Made by a program: the position numbers and the translations under genes
Shown: in pieces, positions 9,078-19,802 of the stretch
How positions within the stretch are numbered: position 1 is the stretch's first letter
Layout of the letters: each line of letters starts with the position of its first letter
Notes under the pieces: generated by a model
The model's input: only the letters and a program-made list of their open reading frames with translations
Database searches by the model: none
What the model was told of the DNA's origin: nothing
Source of the DNA: Yamadazyma tenuis
Lineage: Eukaryota; Ascomycota; Pichiomycetes; Serinales; Debaryomycetaceae
Reading direction: 5' to 3'
NCBI RefSeq assembly: GCF_029203305.1
Contig: NC_089464.1
Span: 620,001 to 684,000, forward strand
DNA: 64,000 bases

Positions 9078-9521
9078 TTAGAGACTGATGTCGGCACTCA
9101 AGTAAAAGTCCTTTTGGCTCAACATCCATATCATACTGATGGTGCTGACTAGAAAAGGCCCAGCCAACCCTTTGTCAAATTTGCAGTTTTTGTATACCAA
9201 CCATTCGAGGTTGAAGTGAGTGAAAGCGACGAAAAAACTCCAGAAGCATAATTCAAAGATCTGCTTGTTGCCAACCAAATACCAAGATCCGTACAACCTA
9301 ACTATCGACGTAATGAAAGTCCAAGTTCCGAAAGTTCTGACTCCTAATGGGCTAATTTCTGAAGGGGAAGCGTTTGAATAAACCTTTTTACTTAAATCGG
9401 TAGAGAAGTAAGCTTGCACTGAGTTGAAAATTGATACCACAGAAATGAAGAATAGCCAATGAGGTAAATAGCCTCCATTGGGGGTGGAGACGGGAAGGAT
9501 AGATTGTAATCCAATAAACAT
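9078..9521 (-). CDS. ERG28: Ergosterol biosynthesis scaffold protein Erg28
   Basis: Erg28 is a small ER membrane protein that tethers the C-4 demethylation enzymes (Erg25, Erg26, Erg27) in ergosterol synthesis. The 147-aa product shows the family blocks 'GYLPHWLFFISVVSIFNSVQ', 'RTFGTWTF' and 'GPFLVSTISMIW', with about four hydrophobic segments. The open frame extends to a TTG at 9596. The first ATG, at 9521, gives a length equal to S. cerevisiae Erg28 (148 aa), so I use it. Confidence 0.93.
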   Translation of the reverse strand: MFIGLQSILPVSTPNGGYLPHWLFFISVVSIFNSVQAYFSTDLSKKVYSNASPSEISPLGVRTFGTWTFITSIVRLYGSWYLVGNKQIFELCFWSFFVAFTHFNLEWLVYKNCKFDKGLAGPFLVSTISMIWMLSQKDFYLSADISL

Positions 9522-9662
9522 TGTACGACAAGTTATTTCAGTGAGTGTTGAGAACGCGAAATCAGAAGTTGGGCAGAAACAGTATTCTAATCGCAAAATG
9601 ATAATTGTTGGTTCCTAACTAATATAGAAAAAAAGCAGTAACAAAACGTAACCTCTTGTACA

Positions 9663-10973
9663 TCAATGATGGGTTGGATCATTGCTCTTCAAAACATCGA
9701 CAGCCGGGCCCAATAATCTTTGGAATCCGGATTTATCTAAGGTAGCCACTATCACCGTATCAACTGCTTGAACAGTAGCTTGTCTTGGTAAGTTATTCAA
9801 CAAAGCAACTTCACCAAAGTAATCACCTTTGGACAACTCTGTCACCCGTCCTTGATCGGATTTAAACACTTCACAGTTTCCACTTTCGATGAAGTAGAAG
9901 TTTTCTCCACTTTCACCTTCAGTGACGATCTTATCGCCCTGGTGATAAATTTCCGTAGTCAAAGCATCAGCCAACTTTGAGATTTCTTGAGTAGATAAAC
10001 CAGACAAAATTTTGACTTCTTTCAAGAAGTTTTCATACATCAATCTCTTATTAAAAGTACCTTCCAATAAGATTCTTCTGAATGTTAATCTGTCCAAAGC
10101 CCAGCAAGTGACATCATCCAGAGCAGCTATAACGGTTGCAGCTCTCGGAGAGTTGTGCATCAAGGCCAATTCTCCAAACGATGACCCTTCTTTGCTCGTA
10201 CCTCTTTCAATATTGTCCACATAAAATTCGACAGTACCACTTTCAATTATATAGAAATAGTCTCCTTCATCACCTTGTGTGATGATCTCGTCACCCTTCT
10301 TATAGGTCTTCTTAGTTAATGCCGATAAAACCGTCTTTTTGGAAGTACTATCCAATTTTTGGAATAAAAAGTTGGAATGTAAGGTCTTACCCAATTCAGT
10401 CTTTTGGGATTCAGTCAAATTATTGGTTGGGGGTTTCCAGCTGTCTGTCTTGAACTTGTCGGGATTAAGGGCTTCTGCAGAAACAGATGTTCTTCTGTTA
10501 ACGTTAAACTTAATTGGGATCTTGGTGTTGGTTAAAGGCCTTGGTTTATCTCTACTTTCTTCGAGATCGGCAGGCAATGGGGCATTGGGGTCATTGGGGT
10601 CTGTGAATGCAGGCGAAGGGTCATTTGGATCCAATTCAGGTAAGTGGTTTTCATTGGTGGAATGATTGGCACTATAATCATCTTTAAATAATTGGTGAGG
10701 GTCATTCTCGTTAGCGTTGAAAGGAGATTTGAAACTTGGCTGTCTGCCATTAACATGACTGTTACTCATTAAACTGACGTTATCAATGTTTGGAAACAAA
10801 TTGAGGCCTGCTGCCTTCGCCCTAGCCTGTTGCTGCCATAAGTAAGATCTTTGTAATTCCAACTTGGAGTTGAAATAGTTAGCACAGAACTGCAACACGT
10901 CAACGGGGTTTTTTGCAATGATTTCCTTTTGCAACTGATTTAATTCATCGGTCACAAGTTTTTGGTTGTTCAT
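9663..10973 (-). CDS. BCY1: cAMP-dependent protein kinase regulatory subunit Bcy1
   Basis: Bcy1 inhibits the PKA catalytic subunits until cAMP binds. The 436-aa protein has, in order, an N-terminal RIIalpha-like dimerisation segment (residues ~5-45), a low-complexity Asp/Pro/Asn linker (80-145) and the inhibitory site R160-R-T-S-V. Two cyclic-nucleotide-binding domains follow, each with its phosphate-binding cassette: FGELALMHNSPRAATV and FGEVALLNNLPRQATV. The Ser within RRTSV makes it a phosphorylatable type II-like inhibitor site. It is divergent from KAR2 across a ~0.84-kb shared intergenic region. Confidence 0.97.
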   Translation of the reverse strand: MNNQKLVTDELNQLQKEIIAKNPVDVLQFCANYFNSKLELQRSYLWQQQARAKAAGLNLFPNIDNVSLMSNSHVNGRQPSFKSPFNANENDPHQLFKDDYSANHSTNENHLPELDPNDPSPAFTDPNDPNAPLPADLEESRDKPRPLTNTKIPIKFNVNRRTSVSAEALNPDKFKTDSWKPPTNNLTESQKTELGKTLHSNFLFQKLDSTSKKTVLSALTKKTYKKGDEIITQGDEGDYFYIIESGTVEFYVDNIERGTSKEGSSFGELALMHNSPRAATVIAALDDVTCWALDRLTFRRILLEGTFNKRLMYENFLKEVKILSGLSTQEISKLADALTTEIYHQGDKIVTEGESGENFYFIESGNCEVFKSDQGRVTELSKGDYFGEVALLNNLPRQATVQAVDTVIVATLDKSGFQRLLGPAVDVLKSNDPTHH

Positions 10974-11812
10974 GGTTCAGGAAATGCTGGTAATTGATGA
11001 TTAATTTATAACCAAACTGAATAGATTCAGAAGTAATAAATGTTATCCCAGTTTCTATCCGTTTTTTTCTCAGTTTCTCGATTAACCCTGCGCACTTTTC
11101 GCCCGCACACAAACGACCATCAATGGCTGCTAATAGTGCTATAAGTGATGCTATTCACAAACCCCAAAGTATAAGGGGCAAATGAAGAATGTCGCAAGTG
11201 AGAGAGTAGTGACCGCCTACAAAACAATGAAAAATGTTTATTGTCTTGTCCAACATCACATAGAACGCAGACATACAATTAAATCACACAATGTGGCAAA
11301 AGGATCATAGTTTATACAGTGCGAGTTGAACTTACTATCCAATTAGACATCTGGAAACACGTGACATTTTATCAATCCCCTCTCGGCTGACATAGGTCAC
11401 CCATAACGGTGAAGAGGACAACTGTTCGCTTATAATTGTCTCGCCGCAAACGAGAGTTTTTTTCTTTGATCTCGGTAGAATCCACGAGGGGTGCACTTTG
11501 TTCATCTGTACTATTTGAGGATTTAAGCATATGATTGGGTTTCCAGGCATCTAGTTATATAAGGCTACATACTCATGACACTAATTTAACCGTATCTGAG
11601 GCCAAATAAGATCCTGTCATGGCAAGTTAAGCATTTTAAGCTATTTAGATATTTAGTTAGCGACGCGCCTCGCCACGACTTATAGAAGTTGGCGGAATTC
11701 TATAATGTACACGTCAACATTAACATAAACTGAGAATCGTTTAAATACGGGGGAAAGTACCACCTGAAAATTTTTTGTGAAGAAACACAGGTTTTTTTTA
11801 TATCAATCGAAG
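10974..11812. promoter_or_regulatory. Divergent BCY1-KAR2 intergenic region
   Basis: This 839-bp gap holds both promoters and no convincing gene. A 71-codon ATG frame on the minus strand (11335-11550) has no recognisable content. Visible motifs are a CACGTG E-box at 11358-11363, an ACACGTCA element at 11709-11716 (see separate entry) and an AT-rich TTTAAATA near 11740 that may serve as the KAR2 TATA region. Confidence 0.55.
11709..11716 (-). promoter_or_regulatory. Candidate unfolded-protein-response element upstream of KAR2
   Basis: The minus strand reads TGACGTGT about 100 bp before the KAR2 ATG. This resembles bZIP (Hac1/ATF6/XBP1-type) UPR elements with a ACGTG core. KAR2 is a classic UPR target, so the position is suggestive, but the motif is short and the assignment is inference. 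Confidence 0.3.
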
Positions 11813-13858
11813 ATGATATTTAAATCGAACAAAACGTTGGGCTTATCCGCCTTAACGATGTTTTACTTAATCTTCTTGGTTGTCTTACCTTTTTTCAGTC
11901 ATAAAAGTTCCATGGCTTTGGCCTCTGAAAATGATACTGAAAGTTATGGTACTGTAATTGGTATCGATTTAGGTACTACCTACTCTTGTGTTGGTGTGAT
12001 GAAGAATGGTAAGGTGGAAATCTTGGCCAACGACCAAGGTAACAGAATTACTCCTTCTTATGTGGCGTTCACTCCAGAAGAAAGATTGATTGGTGATTCA
12101 GCCAAAAATCAGGCTCCTTCTAATGTTGAGAACACCATCTATGACATCAAGAGATTGATTGGTTTGAAATACAAGGACAAGACTGTCCAAAAGGAAATCA
12201 AATCTTTGCCTTATGCCATTAAAGAAAAGAACGGTAAACCAGTGGTTCAGGTTGAATTCAATGGTGAAGAGAAAACTTTCAGTCCTGAAGAAATCAGTGG
12301 TATGATTTTGACCAAAATGAAATCTATCGCCGAAGACTACTTGGGTAAGAAGGTCACTCATGCCGTGGTCACTGTTCCTGCTTACTTCAATGATGCTCAA
12401 AGACAAGCCACTAAAGATGCTGGTGTTATTGCTGGTTTGAACGTTTTGAGAATTGTGAATGAGCCAACAGCTGCTGCTATTGCTTACGGTTTGGACAAGT
12501 CCAGCGAAGAAAAGCAAATCATTGTCTACGATTTAGGTGGTGGTACCTTCGATGTGTCATTATTGTCCATTGAAGGTGGTGTATTTGAAGTTTTGGCCAC
12601 CTCAGGTGATACACACTTGGGTGGTGAGGATTTTGACAACAAGATCGTTAAGTACTTGGCCAGAGTTTTCAAGAAGAAGCACGACATCGATATTAGTTCA
12701 AACAAAAAGGCCTTCTCCAAATTGAAGAGAGAAGCTGAAAAGGCCAAGAGAACTTTATCATCTCAGATGAGTGTTAGAGTTGAAATCGATTCTTTTGTGG
12801 ATGGTATTGACTTCTCTGAAACCATTTCTAGAGCCAAGTTTGAAGAATTGAACATGGATATGTTCAAGAAAACATTGAAACCAGTCCAACAAGTTTTGGA
12901 GGATTCTGGTGTCAAGAAATCCGATATTGATGATATTGTTTTGGTTGGTGGTTCTACCAGAATTCCAAAGGTCCAAGAATTGTTGGAAAGTTTCTTTGAT
13001 GGGAAGAAGGCTTCTAAGGGTATCAACCCAGATGAAGCTGTCGCTTACGGTGCCGCAGTTCAAGCTGGTGTCTTGAGTGGTGAAGAAGGAGTCGATGACA
13101 TTGTCTTGTTGGATGTTAACCCAATTACTTTGGGTATCGAAACCAGCGGTGGTGTCATGTCATCTTTGATCCAAAGAAACACTCCTATTCCAACCAAGAA
13201 GTCTCAAATTTATTCCACTGCTGCTGACAACCAACCAACTGTCTTGATCCAAGTTTACGAAGGTGAAAGATCATTGGTTAAGGACAACAACTTATTGGGT
13301 AAGTTTGAATTGACTGGTATTCCACCCGCACCAAGAGGTGTTCCACAAATTGAAGTTACTTTCTCCTTAGATGCCAATGGTATTTTAAAGGTTGAAGCTG
13401 CTGATAAAGGTACCGGTAAATCCGAATCCATTACCATTACCAACGATAAAGGTAGATTATCTAAAGAGGATATTGATAGAATGGTTCAAGAAGCTGAAAA
13501 GTATGCTGAACAAGATAAAGAGGTCAAGGAAAAGATTGAAACCAGAAACTCTTTCGAAAACTACGCCCATATGTTGAAGAACCAATTGAAAGATACCACT
13601 GAAACTGGATTGGGTAGCAAGTTGGAAGATGATGACAAGGAAACTTTGGATGATGCTGTTAAGGAAGCCTTGGAATTCATTGAAGACAACTATGATACTG
13701 CAACTGCGGAAGAGTTTGAAGAACAGAAACAAAAGTTGATCGAAATTGCCGCCCCTATTACCTCTAAATTATACGCTGGTGCTGGTGCTGGTGCAGGTGA
13801 TGAAGCTCAATTTGGTGATGAAGATTCAGATGATGACTTTGATCACGATGAGTTGTAA
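11813..13858 (+). CDS. KAR2: ER Hsp70 chaperone Kar2/BiP
   Basis: BiP is the ER-lumen Hsp70 that drives translocation, folding and ERAD and controls UPR sensing. The 681-aa protein has an N-terminal hydrophobic signal sequence (~10-30), then the Hsp70 ATPase starting at '[12 protein letters not shown]', the '[10 protein letters not shown]' phosphate loop, the '[10 protein letters not shown]'-type motif (here [10 protein letters not shown]), a substrate-binding domain and an acidic lid. It ends with the ER retention signal HDEL. The frame runs upstream to a GTG at 11777; the first ATG is 11813. Codon use is strongly biased to TTG, AGA and GGT, as expected for an abundant protein. Confidence 0.98.
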   Translation: MIFKSNKTLGLSALTMFYLIFLVVLPFFSHKSSMALASENDTESYGTVIGIDLGTTYSCVGVMKNGKVEILANDQGNRITPSYVAFTPEERLIGDSAKNQAPSNVENTIYDIKRLIGLKYKDKTVQKEIKSLPYAIKEKNGKPVVQVEFNGEEKTFSPEEISGMILTKMKSIAEDYLGKKVTHAVVTVPAYFNDAQRQATKDAGVIAGLNVLRIVNEPTAAAIAYGLDKSSEEKQIIVYDLGGGTFDVSLLSIEGGVFEVLATSGDTHLGGEDFDNKIVKYLARVFKKKHDIDISSNKKAFSKLKREAEKAKRTLSSQMSVRVEIDSFVDGIDFSETISRAKFEELNMDMFKKTLKPVQQVLEDSGVKKSDIDDIVLVGGSTRIPKVQELLESFFDGKKASKGINPDEAVAYGAAVQAGVLSGEEGVDDIVLLDVNPITLGIETSGGVMSSLIQRNTPIPTKKSQIYSTAADNQPTVLIQVYEGERSLVKDNNLLGKFELTGIPPAPRGVPQIEVTFSLDANGILKVEAADKGTGKSESITITNDKGRLSKEDIDRMVQEAEKYAEQDKEVKEKIETRNSFENYAHMLKNQLKDTTETGLGSKLEDDDKETLDDAVKEALEFIEDNYDTATAEEFEEQKQKLIEIAAPITSKLYAGAGAGAGDEAQFGDEDSDDDFDHDEL

Positions 13859-14166
13859 GACATTTGTATTTAATCCATGTCTTTTTGAAGTGAATAAAGT
13901 CATTGCCTAAAGTATTTAAATAGAAGTATTTGGGGACTAGAAACACAAATAAGAGTTGTAATATACAGTTTCTAACCATCTTTAATGATCACTCTTCTGC
14001 GTCCCTATTGTTAATATACTTTGTGTGTTTCATGCTATCAATGCAATGAGAAATCAAGCGCATTCACGACTACCAGCAAAAATTTTCGTAGACAGAAAAA
14101 AGAACCCAGCAAGCTTTCAACACTGAAACAAGAGCAGATTTGGCATTAGGGCACGAATGATACATC

Positions 14167-16335
14167 ATGAGCTCTAGAAAACTACAAAAGTATGTATACA
14201 ATCCAATCCCGGGCTTCCCATCACTTGCTAAATTGAGCCTGATGTACTAACTAGTTATTTTTAGGGAAATCGAGAATACCTTTAAAAAGATCAATGAAGG
14301 GTTGGAGTCTTTTAATTATCATTATGAGCGACACCAAGACCTAAATGGCCAAGTACTAGATCGTAACTTGGAAAGTCAGAAAGAAAAGTTGGAAACTGAC
14401 TTGAAACGAGAGATCAAAAAGCTACAAAAGAATCGAGAATTGATTAAGAATTGGCAACTGAATGATAGTGTTGAAGTGGTGGTAACAAGGAACAAGCTTC
14501 AAGAGTATCGAAGGTTTGTTGAAGAAGCCATGGAGAAGTACAAAGAGGTGGAGAAGTCTTCCAAAATGAAGTCTTTTTCCAATCAATCGATCATGTTAGC
14601 AACCCTCGAAGATTCTCAGCATCTAACGAAAGAAGCCATTGAAGTGATAGGCTTTTTGGAGGACAGTATTGAAGAAATAAACCAGCAAATAGAAACCTTG
14701 GAAGCTGATTACGAAAAGATTTCAAGCCGAAAGACAAAAAAGAATTCATCCGTGGAGTCTGAAAAGCAAGAGATTGAAACCTCATTGAGTAGGAACCGAT
14801 TTCATTTGGAAAGCTTTGAAAAAATCATTGACTTCGTAAAGCAAAGACAAATAGATCCAGAGCTTGTGGTGAAAATTCAAGATGACATAAACTTCTATTT
14901 GGAGTCCAACCAAGAACCTGACTTCATAGATGATGAAGCATTATATGATGAGATTATTCAACAAGCGGAATCCAAGTATACTTATGTTCCTAAGCAAGAC
15001 GAAAATACCCTTCAAGATATCATCGAGAACTATAATAATGAATCCAATGGACAAGCCGCTAGTGGCACTACTCAAAACAGCAATGCCAACGCCCCAGCAG
15101 CAACCATACCAACTTCCAAGAAACAGCCACAAATAGCTTCTAAGTCCAAATCACCCACTCCTATCACGCCAACTAAGAAATCTGTGGAAGCAACCACTCC
15201 TATAAAGAATAGGGGATCAACCCCAGATATTGATATTGTTCAAAAGTTGAAACCAGCTGCAACCCCTTCAAAGGTTTCAGGAGAAGTTGCTTGGTCTTCA
15301 GTTGCCCGAGTCAATGCAGCCGTTGCTGGCATTAGTGCTGCTCCGTCATCTGTAGAATCCGAACGGGCTTCTTTGGTGAACAATGGGAGTAACAATTCCA
15401 GTAAGAAAACAACTAATGATTCAAGTGTTCTGTTAGAAAGTGGAATTACTGATGATACTTCTGTGCACAATTTGGAATTTAATGGATCATTGAACAAGCT
15501 GGAGATTACCAATGAGCTTTTGAATACTCAATCAGAAGATCCGATCTTCCCATATGTCAAAGTATTGGTCAATTCTGGTTTGTCATCGAGTGAATTAAAA
15601 GTTTGCTCTGATTACAACTTGACAAAAGTTCCTCCGGGTATTCAGAGTTTGATTCTTTCTTTCACGTCAACCAGGAACATCAAATCAAGTGATGAGCATT
15701 CTGATTACAATGAACAAGGAAAATTATTGCATAGTTCTCCCGATTCTGATCAATTATTCTTGCCCATTCGAAAGCCATACATTCCAATTGGTGTTCAAAA
15801 CTCCTACTATCAGCATACCAGTCCATTTACACACACTCAATTTGTGAAACCACCTCTTCATTTATTGACTTACCAGAATACCTGGGACAAGATCAGAGCC
15901 ACTGGCTCGTATGATTTATTTGTGTCTGATATTTTAGGTTTGATTGAGAACCAGAAGAATGCTGTTTTAGCCGGTCAAGCAAGTATGAATATGGCAGTGG
16001 TGAATGAATTGATGATGGCATTCTTTTATGGGTTTTTCTATGGGTTAACGCCATTGGAAAATTTGCTAGCTGAATCAAAGTTGTTTCAATTGGGGTGGAA
16101 ACCTTACACCATCAAAGCTGTGAACCAACTTCTTCTTCAAACTCCAGGATCGTTGAACTCAGACAAATACTACTATTGGGTTAGAAATATGAAGTCCACA
16201 ACTGGTACCCAAGAACAAATCGAGTTTGGTGACTATCAAATTTTTGATTTGAGCTCATGGGAGATCCACCTTAAGCTTGGATTTAGATTGGATAATAGTT
16301 TGGCGGAATCCAATCCGATGCCAGTTTTAGCTTAG
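14167..16335 (+). CDS. NOT3/NOT5: CCR4-NOT complex subunit of the Not3/Not5 family (one intron)
   Basis: Not3/Not5 proteins belong to the CCR4-NOT deadenylation and transcription-control complex. The coding sequence joins exon 1 (14167-14189) to exon 2 (14265-16335), giving 697 aa. Splicing restores the family start MSSRKLQK-EIENTFKKINEGLESF. Residues 1-240 form the predicted coiled-coil Not3/5 N-domain (DLKREIKKLQ; QDDINFYLESNQEPDF). The middle is Ser/Thr/Pro/Asn-rich, and the C-terminal ~150 residues carry the NOT box (FFYGFFYGLTPLENLLA). The N-terminal region looks closer to S. cerevisiae Not3 than Not5. A lineage with a single gene would be Not3/5, so the exact symbol is uncertain. Confidence 0.9.
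14190..14264 (+). other. Spliceosomal intron in the NOT3/5 gene (75 nt)
   Basis: The donor is GTATGT at 14190, the consensus branch site TACTAAC is at 14245-14251, and the acceptor TTAG ends at 14264. Exon 1 is only 23 nt, and the intron splits a Lys codon (AA/G). Removing it joins the frame and reconstructs the conserved N-terminus, so this is well supported. Confidence 0.93.
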
Positions 16336-16460
16336 ATAGTTCTTGTTATTTGTAGCTGTTTCTGTACTACTGGCATTTATGCCTCTTAATCTGATATTTT
16401 TAAGTTTGTAATCATCATTTAAAAATTGAACCGAATATTGCAGGTGAAATGAGACCGTAT

Positions 16461-16868
16461 CTATTCTGAAGATGACATGGGGAAGATATGGCCAGAGTAT
16501 TTACGAGCAGATGGTCGATTCTGTTCAAACAATGCAAGTAATCTTGCTGCTTCCGTCTGTGCATCCATGAAACTGATATCAGGCTCGCTTGAAACTGGTA
16601 AGATGTCCCTCTCGGACTCCACTACAGTCTCAAAATCAATCAGATCTGAAGATTCTTTCAAAATATACTCATCCAAACTGAATATTTGGTTACCACTCGA
16701 ATCTACCAAGCTAGGAACTGATTGGGACCTAGAGATATATGGCATGTAATTTATATCTGTGTAATCACAGATATCACCAAATCCCCAAGGCTTCATTGTT
16801 TCAAATTTAACTCCCGTCTCTAGGCATAATGTATGGAGGCCTTTGAAAGTTCTCGCATATGCACTCAT
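16461..16868 (-). CDS. Unrecognised 135-aa protein, divergent from PEX12
   Basis: I do not recognise this gene. The frame extends to a GTG at 16883, but the first ATG, at 16868, gives MSAYARTFKGLHTLC. The protein has no signal peptide or membrane segment. The N-terminal ~35 residues contain three Cys and Trp/Phe-Gly, the middle is Ser-rich (SRSQSVPS) and the C-terminal half is acidic with a short amphipathic stretch (TEAARLLALFEQNR). It shares a 166-bp divergent promoter with PEX12. The ATG, length and position in an otherwise empty gap favour a real gene, perhaps a fast-evolving regulator. Confidence 0.6.
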   Translation of the reverse strand: MSAYARTFKGLHTLCLETGVKFETMKPWGFGDICDYTDINYMPYISRSQSVPSLVDSSGNQIFSLDEYILKESSDLIDFETVVESERDILPVSSEPDISFMDAQTEAARLLALFEQNRPSARKYSGHIFPMSSSE

Positions 16869-17034
16869 TCTTTGCTTTTCCACTGCTCTCTAAAGTGGTG
16901 TCTTGTGTAGATATAGAATCACGTATCCTTTTTTGCAGCTTTCGTTCGTGCGAAAGTACGTCCCCAAAAAAGTTCCCCAGAAAGTCACGCCGCGGTTTAG
17001 CAGTGAAAACAATTTCCACTAGCACCTGAAGAAA

Positions 17035-18369
17035 ATGGAATACTACTCCTCATTGGATGCATCCCAATTGGACTCAGAGTCACCGACATTGTTCGAGTTG
17101 ATTTCAGCAAACCAGTTAGAGTCTTTACTTTCGCCTTCCCTCCGATATATTCTTGTCCACTATGCTAGCAAGTATCCATACTACTTGTTGAAAGTAGTTA
17201 ACAACTTTGATGAATTGAATCTATTCCTTCGGTCATTCATAGAATGGTACTTTATAAGGTACTGGCAAGGATCGTTCACGGAGAACTTTTATGGGCTAAA
17301 ACGTATCAGTCAAACACCTTTATCTGACCCCAAATACAATAGCAGTAAATTGACTCAATTGGTTCCGCTGTTGATTGAAGAAAGAAGAGTTTTAAGCAGC
17401 TTACAACGGTTCGTATCGATATTTGAAGTCACCGGTTTGGCATATATCAACGAGAAGTTCACTTACTGGTATGAAATTTGGTATCCTAAAATGATTACCA
17501 ACCAGTTGGTGCCGAGTGATGAAAATTCAAAAGCAGATGTGTATAAGACCAATTTGAAGAAGTTGTTTGTCAAGTACTATCCTTACATACAAAGTATATT
17601 CAAGGCTGCTAACTTAATCGCCTCTTTGATGTACTTGAGCGGTAATACCAAGTCACCTAGCCTTTTAACGTATTTGTTTAAGATCAACTTTTCCCGTTTG
17701 AACCAGTATGACTACACCAAAAACGAGCCCAGGCCAATTCCAAAAGATCATAGGAGAGCCAATAGAGTTAATCCTCCTACCACTCTAGAATATTTATTAC
17801 GGTTTTTAACCAATAATCTCACCAGGCCATCTTGGAAGGTTTTGAAACTCATATTGGGTACATTTTTCCCCATGGCTATTTTCTCTCTTAAGTTTCTTGA
17901 GTGGTGGAATAACTCCAACTTTTCTCAAAGGTTGAAGAAGAACCAGGGTGATAGTTTGGAATCTATATTACCTCCTCCTTCATTATTGACCAACTTAAAA
18001 GCTAAACCAAAGTCATTCTACAAATCAACCAAAACATGTCCTTTGTGCCAAGAAGAGATATCCAACCCTGCTATAATCGAAACTGGATATGTTTTCTGTT
18101 ACAGCTGTATTTACAACTACCTTGCCAACTCCCATAAAATAGTAGCTGCAAAATCTAGGGCAACAAAAATAGACGACCCAGAAGATTCCGACAGCGAAAA
18201 GGAGGAAGACGATGAGGGAAATGAAAAGCCAGAAAAGGCATCAAGTGAATCCTTTGACCTCTCTAAAGGTGGAAGGTGTCCTATTACTGGTAAGAAATTG
18301 CTTGGTTGCAAATGGAACGAATTAAAAGGCGAATATGATATCGAAGGTATAAGGCGGCTTGTCTTTTAA
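17035..18369 (+). CDS. PEX12: Peroxisomal E3 ligase subunit Pex12
   Basis: Pex12 with Pex2 and Pex10 forms the peroxisomal membrane RING complex that ubiquitinates the import receptor Pex5. The 444-aa protein has the Pex2/12 N-terminal domain with several hydrophobic helices (e.g. ~190-205, 268-285). A degenerate C-terminal RING follows: CPLC (335-338), 'NPAIIETGYVFCYSCIYNYL' with C355 and C358, and a final CPIT. Between the last two Cys groups is a ~45-residue acidic Ser/Asp/Glu insertion. The ATG is 166 bp from the divergent orphan gene, and MRI1 follows on the same strand. Confidence 0.93.
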   Translation: MEYYSSLDASQLDSESPTLFELISANQLESLLSPSLRYILVHYASKYPYYLLKVVNNFDELNLFLRSFIEWYFIRYWQGSFTENFYGLKRISQTPLSDPKYNSSKLTQLVPLLIEERRVLSSLQRFVSIFEVTGLAYINEKFTYWYEIWYPKMITNQLVPSDENSKADVYKTNLKKLFVKYYPYIQSIFKAANLIASLMYLSGNTKSPSLLTYLFKINFSRLNQYDYTKNEPRPIPKDHRRANRVNPPTTLEYLLRFLTNNLTRPSWKVLKLILGTFFPMAIFSLKFLEWWNNSNFSQRLKKNQGDSLESILPPPSLLTNLKAKPKSFYKSTKTCPLCQEEISNPAIIETGYVFCYSCIYNYLANSHKIVAAKSRATKIDDPEDSDSEKEEDDEGNEKPEKASSESFDLSKGGRCPITGKKLLGCKWNELKGEYDIEGIRRLVF

Positions 18370-18519
18370 AATGAGCCATCTTTGAGTCCTGGTGACCTTC
18401 ATGAACCTCCCTTCTTTCAAACGTTTGTTTTTTACATTACGATATTTACGAAATATAAAGCCACAGTATACAGTGCGAACGTTTTTCGCTTCTCCATCCC
18501 AAGAACAATTAAAGCAGTA

Positions 18520-19731
18520 ATGAGCTCTGACGAAAAGACCCTTAAGGCGATAAAATTCAACAAGAACGACGTCTCTTTGGACATATTGGACCAGTTATTG
18601 TTACCTTACACCACCAAATATATTGAGATCCAAACGATTGAAGATGCTTTCCAAGCCATCAAGAAAATGCAAGTGAGAGGTGCTCCAGCCATTGCAATTG
18701 TCGGTGCTTTTGCTATAGCAGTGGAAGTTTTCCATTATTTACAAGATAAGAACTCAGGAAAAACAGTTGGTGATTTAATAAAGGACATTGACTACTTGGT
18801 TACTTCTAGACCCACGGCCGTGAACCTTTCAAATGCTTGCAATGAGATTAAAGATTCATTGAAAAAGTATGATCTGAGCTCCTTGATCGTCAAGGAGCAG
18901 AGTGACTTGATCTTGGATTATGCTGTTAACTTATATGAGGATGATTTAGCTAACAACTTCAAGATTGGGGACAATGGTGTCGAATACATTAAAAGAGTCT
19001 TAAATGCTGAGAATTTCAAAGGTCCTTTTTCAATAATGACCATTTGCAATACCGGATCATTAGCTACATCTGGTCACGGAACTGCCTTGGGTATCATTAG
19101 ATCTGCTTACTCTAGTTTACAAAAAGATGTTTCCAAGGAAGAGTTTTTCTTGGAACATGTTTATCCTTGTGAAACCAGACCTTATAACCAAGGTGCCAAG
19201 CTTACAAGTTATGAGTTGAACTACGAGAAGATACCATTCACCTTGATTTGTGATAACATGGCTTCGGCATTGATCTCGACTTTGAACAAATCAAAGGCAA
19301 TCAAGCAATCAACTGCACCTGTTAAGTTCATTATCGTTGGTGCTGATAGAGTTGTTAGCAATGGAGATACTGCCAATAAAATTGGGACCTTCCAGCTCTC
19401 GACTATCAGCAACCATTTCAATGGGATAGAGAAGTTCCAGAAGATTAAATTCATTGTTGCAGCCCCCAAGACTACTATTGATTATAAAACTCAGACCGGT
19501 GACGATATAATTATTGAAGAGCGTCCAGCAAATGAACTTACAAGTTTGAAAGGACCTGTTATCGATGGGGACAAAATCGGGGAAAAGCTTGTTGTGGGAA
19601 TTGCTCCTCCGGGGATCTCTGTATGGAACCCAGCCTTTGATGTGACTCCACATGAGCTTATTGATAGCATTATAACTGAAGATCCTCACGTGTTTGAAAA
19701 GAATAGTAATGGCGAGTTTGAGTTACAATAG
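18520..19731 (+). CDS. MRI1: Methylthioribose-1-phosphate isomerase Mri1
   Basis: Mri1 converts 5-methylthioribose-1-phosphate to methylthioribulose-1-phosphate in the methionine salvage pathway. The 403-aa protein has the eIF2B-related fold with '[16 protein letters not shown]' (50-65), the catalytic C176 in '[18 protein letters not shown]', D245 in 'CDNMASAL', and '[18 protein letters not shown]'. The presence of both catalytic residues separates it from the eIF2B alpha/beta/delta subunits. The frame extends to a TTG at 18382; the first ATG is 18520. It is convergent with VPS54, with a 71-bp gap. Confidence 0.95.
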   Translation: MSSDEKTLKAIKFNKNDVSLDILDQLLLPYTTKYIEIQTIEDAFQAIKKMQVRGAPAIAIVGAFAIAVEVFHYLQDKNSGKTVGDLIKDIDYLVTSRPTAVNLSNACNEIKDSLKKYDLSSLIVKEQSDLILDYAVNLYEDDLANNFKIGDNGVEYIKRVLNAENFKGPFSIMTICNTGSLATSGHGTALGIIRSAYSSLQKDVSKEEFFLEHVYPCETRPYNQGAKLTSYELNYEKIPFTLICDNMASALISTLNKSKAIKQSTAPVKFIIVGADRVVSNGDTANKIGTFQLSTISNHFNGIEKFQKIKFIVAAPKTTIDYKTQTGDDIIIEERPANELTSLKGPVIDGDKIGEKLVVGIAPPGISVWNPAFDVTPHELIDSIITEDPHVFEKNSNGEFELQ

Positions 19732-19802
19732 GCTACATAGGGTAGAATATACGAAGTGTAATTCTATAATGCTATGAATGAAGCAATCTTTATACCAGAT
19801 CG

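Noticed and set aside
11335..11550. 71-codon ATG frame on the minus strand between BCY1 and KAR2
   Set aside because: No recognisable motif, located in a shared promoter region, length expected by chance.
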